From positions 31,669,501 through 31,733,500 of the forward strand of contig NC_134370.1 in NCBI RefSeq assembly GCF_035582795.1: 64,000 nucleotides of DNA, written 5' to 3'. The notes beneath the pieces were generated by a model. That model worked only from the letters and a program-made list of their open reading frames with translations, ran no database searches and was not told where the DNA came from. The translations under genes were made by a program, and so were the position numbers. Source of the DNA: Mycteria americana (taxonomy: Eukaryota; Chordata; Aves; Ciconiiformes; Ciconiidae). Below are positions 62,401-64,000 of this stretch, one piece after another. Each line of letters begins with the position of its first letter. Positions within the stretch are counted from its first letter, which is position 1.

Positions 62401-64000
62401 TTTTTGCATCAGATGATTACTTTGAAGCATGAGTCACTGGAAAAGAGGTAGATTTTGATCGTTATATGGTCCGTCTTATTTATGCACGAGATCGACATCT
62501 CACAAAATATATTTATCCAATGGTTATCTTTCCAGTCACCATTCATGCTTAGAGTTCTCTAAACAGAAATTACTGCTTGCTCTCCCCCTCCCTTTTAAAC
62601 CTCTTCACCTAAAATCCAGAAGTCCATCAGCACAAATTCTTACTTTCAATCATAGGAGATTATAAGCTACAACATATGCACAAAACAATCTTCTACTGTG
62701 GTTTCCGATTTAAAACATTTACGCTAGTGACAATAAAATGCCAAACCAAATCAAATCTTTGACTTTGGAAAAGATGTTTTGGTTTAAGAGAAAATTTTAT
62801 CTGTCATTCTAAATAGTGATTGATCATTTATCTAGGAAAGAAGAGTGTAAAACAAAGCTGATATGCAGAAAGCACGGAAATATTCCTCAGTTTTTCCCTA
62901 GTGTTGGGTATTAACTTCTTAGGAATTTAAAAAACGTGGTACACATGGTGGAAAAAACAAGGGAAACCATTCTCTGGCAGATTAGTACTACAAGGTAGCG
63001 ACTTAAAGCAATACAATTGACTCTTTTCTTTTTTCTAGTACCAAAACCCCAACATACACACAACAGAATCAAAAAGCATCTTCGTAAACTTGCAGATGTG
63101 CAGAGGAATAACATGAATGGGATTATGGGGGGTTTTCTCCCCCAAAGAAAAGGTGACAAGTATATTCTAGAAATGCTTGCTAAAAGACAAATACATACAC
63201 ATCTAAGTGAAAGACACCAGCACAAAAAAACACCTTCTGCAAAACTACATTAAATTCAATTAGAGCTCAGAGCCATAGTTCCCATCACTTTAGTAAACGA
63301 GAAAACTACCATTTCCTGGGCTTTTCAGTCCAGCTATCAGCCCCCTGCTGCCAACACAGCACTTACAGAAGCCTGGGTCTGTCTCTGTGCAGCTCCTCTC
63401 CCTTCCCCTCATCTGCTTTGTTACTCCCAAAGACCTGCTGGCAAAATGGAGAGGACTCGGTGTCCTTATGGGAGGCGAGAGAACGGGCAATACATCTCTT
63501 CCGTGGTCCTTACCTTCCCCCTACTCAGAGACTGCACATCCAGCTTCCCTGTCCAAGTTACCTGCAGGGTATTTAAAATAGATGCTCAGAAATCTGAGGA
63601 GAACAAAAGCCACAAGAGTTCCGATTCCCTTTAGAAACTGGGCTCCTTGATCCGCCCGATGCTGTTGACACTAAGGTGAGCATATGATAAGGGGAAGGAG
63701 GAGGGATTGCTAGAGAGCATCAAAGGCAGGAGACTGGGAGATGGGGTTTCCTCAGCCTAGACGTGACGCCCCTTCCTGCCTCCCCCCTTGGCTGGAGAGG
63801 AAATAAAATGGAGCCTAGGAGGGAGGGAGAGAGATAATCCTGCGGCTTCATCTGATTAGAGAAACTGGGCCTGTGCAGAGCCGGCAATGCCGCCAGGGAA
63901 GCACAGGGAGGGGAGGCAAAGAGGGGCAGGAAGAGGAGGAGCAGAGGAAGAGGGGGGAGAAGAGAAATGATAAGGGAAAAAGGAAAATTCTAAAAGGTAT
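59493..64000. other. Right flank without supported gene
   Basis: AT-rich to about 63.3 kb, with homopolymer tracts (C-run near 60645; C-run then A-run at about 61140-61180). From about 63.7 kb it becomes purine-rich and higher in G+C, which could be the start of a promoter or 5' exon of GPRIN2 or the edge of the next gene; this cannot be decided from the window. Confidence 0.45.

Overview
The window looks like a bird nuclear genome, most likely Neoaves. It is AT-rich with long introns and vertebrate splice sites. It carries CR1 LINE tails and a solo LTR of a type I associate with Neoaves, and it contains the TIMM23-NCOA4 convergent pair with GPRIN2 nearby (the region corresponding to human 10q11.2). 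Three protein-coding genes can be supported, plus one decayed gene. All calls come from reading splice sites and translations by eye; no database was searched.

Layout. 1-14.17 kb: the last three coding exons of TIMM23 (+ strand), an inner mitochondrial membrane translocase subunit; its earlier exons lie left of the window. 14.17-18.9 kb: intergenic. 18.9-28.3 kb (possibly to 31.9 kb): NCOA4 (- strand), complete coding sequence in nine coding exons (601 codons plus stop), the ferritinophagy receptor and nuclear receptor coactivator. NCOA4 and TIMM23 are tail to tail. Two CpG islands (about 28.29-28.77 and 31.33-32.35 kb) each contain a good minus-strand splice donor and may be alternative NCOA4 promoters; the second has a perfect TCTCGCGAGA element and a CTCF-like site.

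32.2-38.4 kb (- strand): six recognisable exons of a chymotrypsin-fold (S1A) serine protease. They are broken by lost splice sites, an in-frame stop, a frameshift, and loss of the residues Cys182 and Asp194. It is a pseudogene whose 3' end lies inside the second CpG island. This is the most notable item in the window. 38.4-41.9 kb: no gene seen. 41.9-46.76 kb: GPRIN2 (- strand), a single-exon 600-codon ORF with a probable long 3' UTR. 46.8-64 kb: presumed GPRIN2 5' intron and upstream DNA, holding a solo endogenous-retrovirus LTR, two CR1 tails and an ancient MIR-like SINE.

The genes do not form a pathway. TIMM23 imports mitochondrial proteins, NCOA4 delivers ferritin to autophagosomes, and GPRIN2 is a G-protein-linked neurite outgrowth factor. 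Their neighbourhood is conserved synteny rather than functional clustering. I found no MSMB exons, although MSMB sits upstream of NCOA4 in human.
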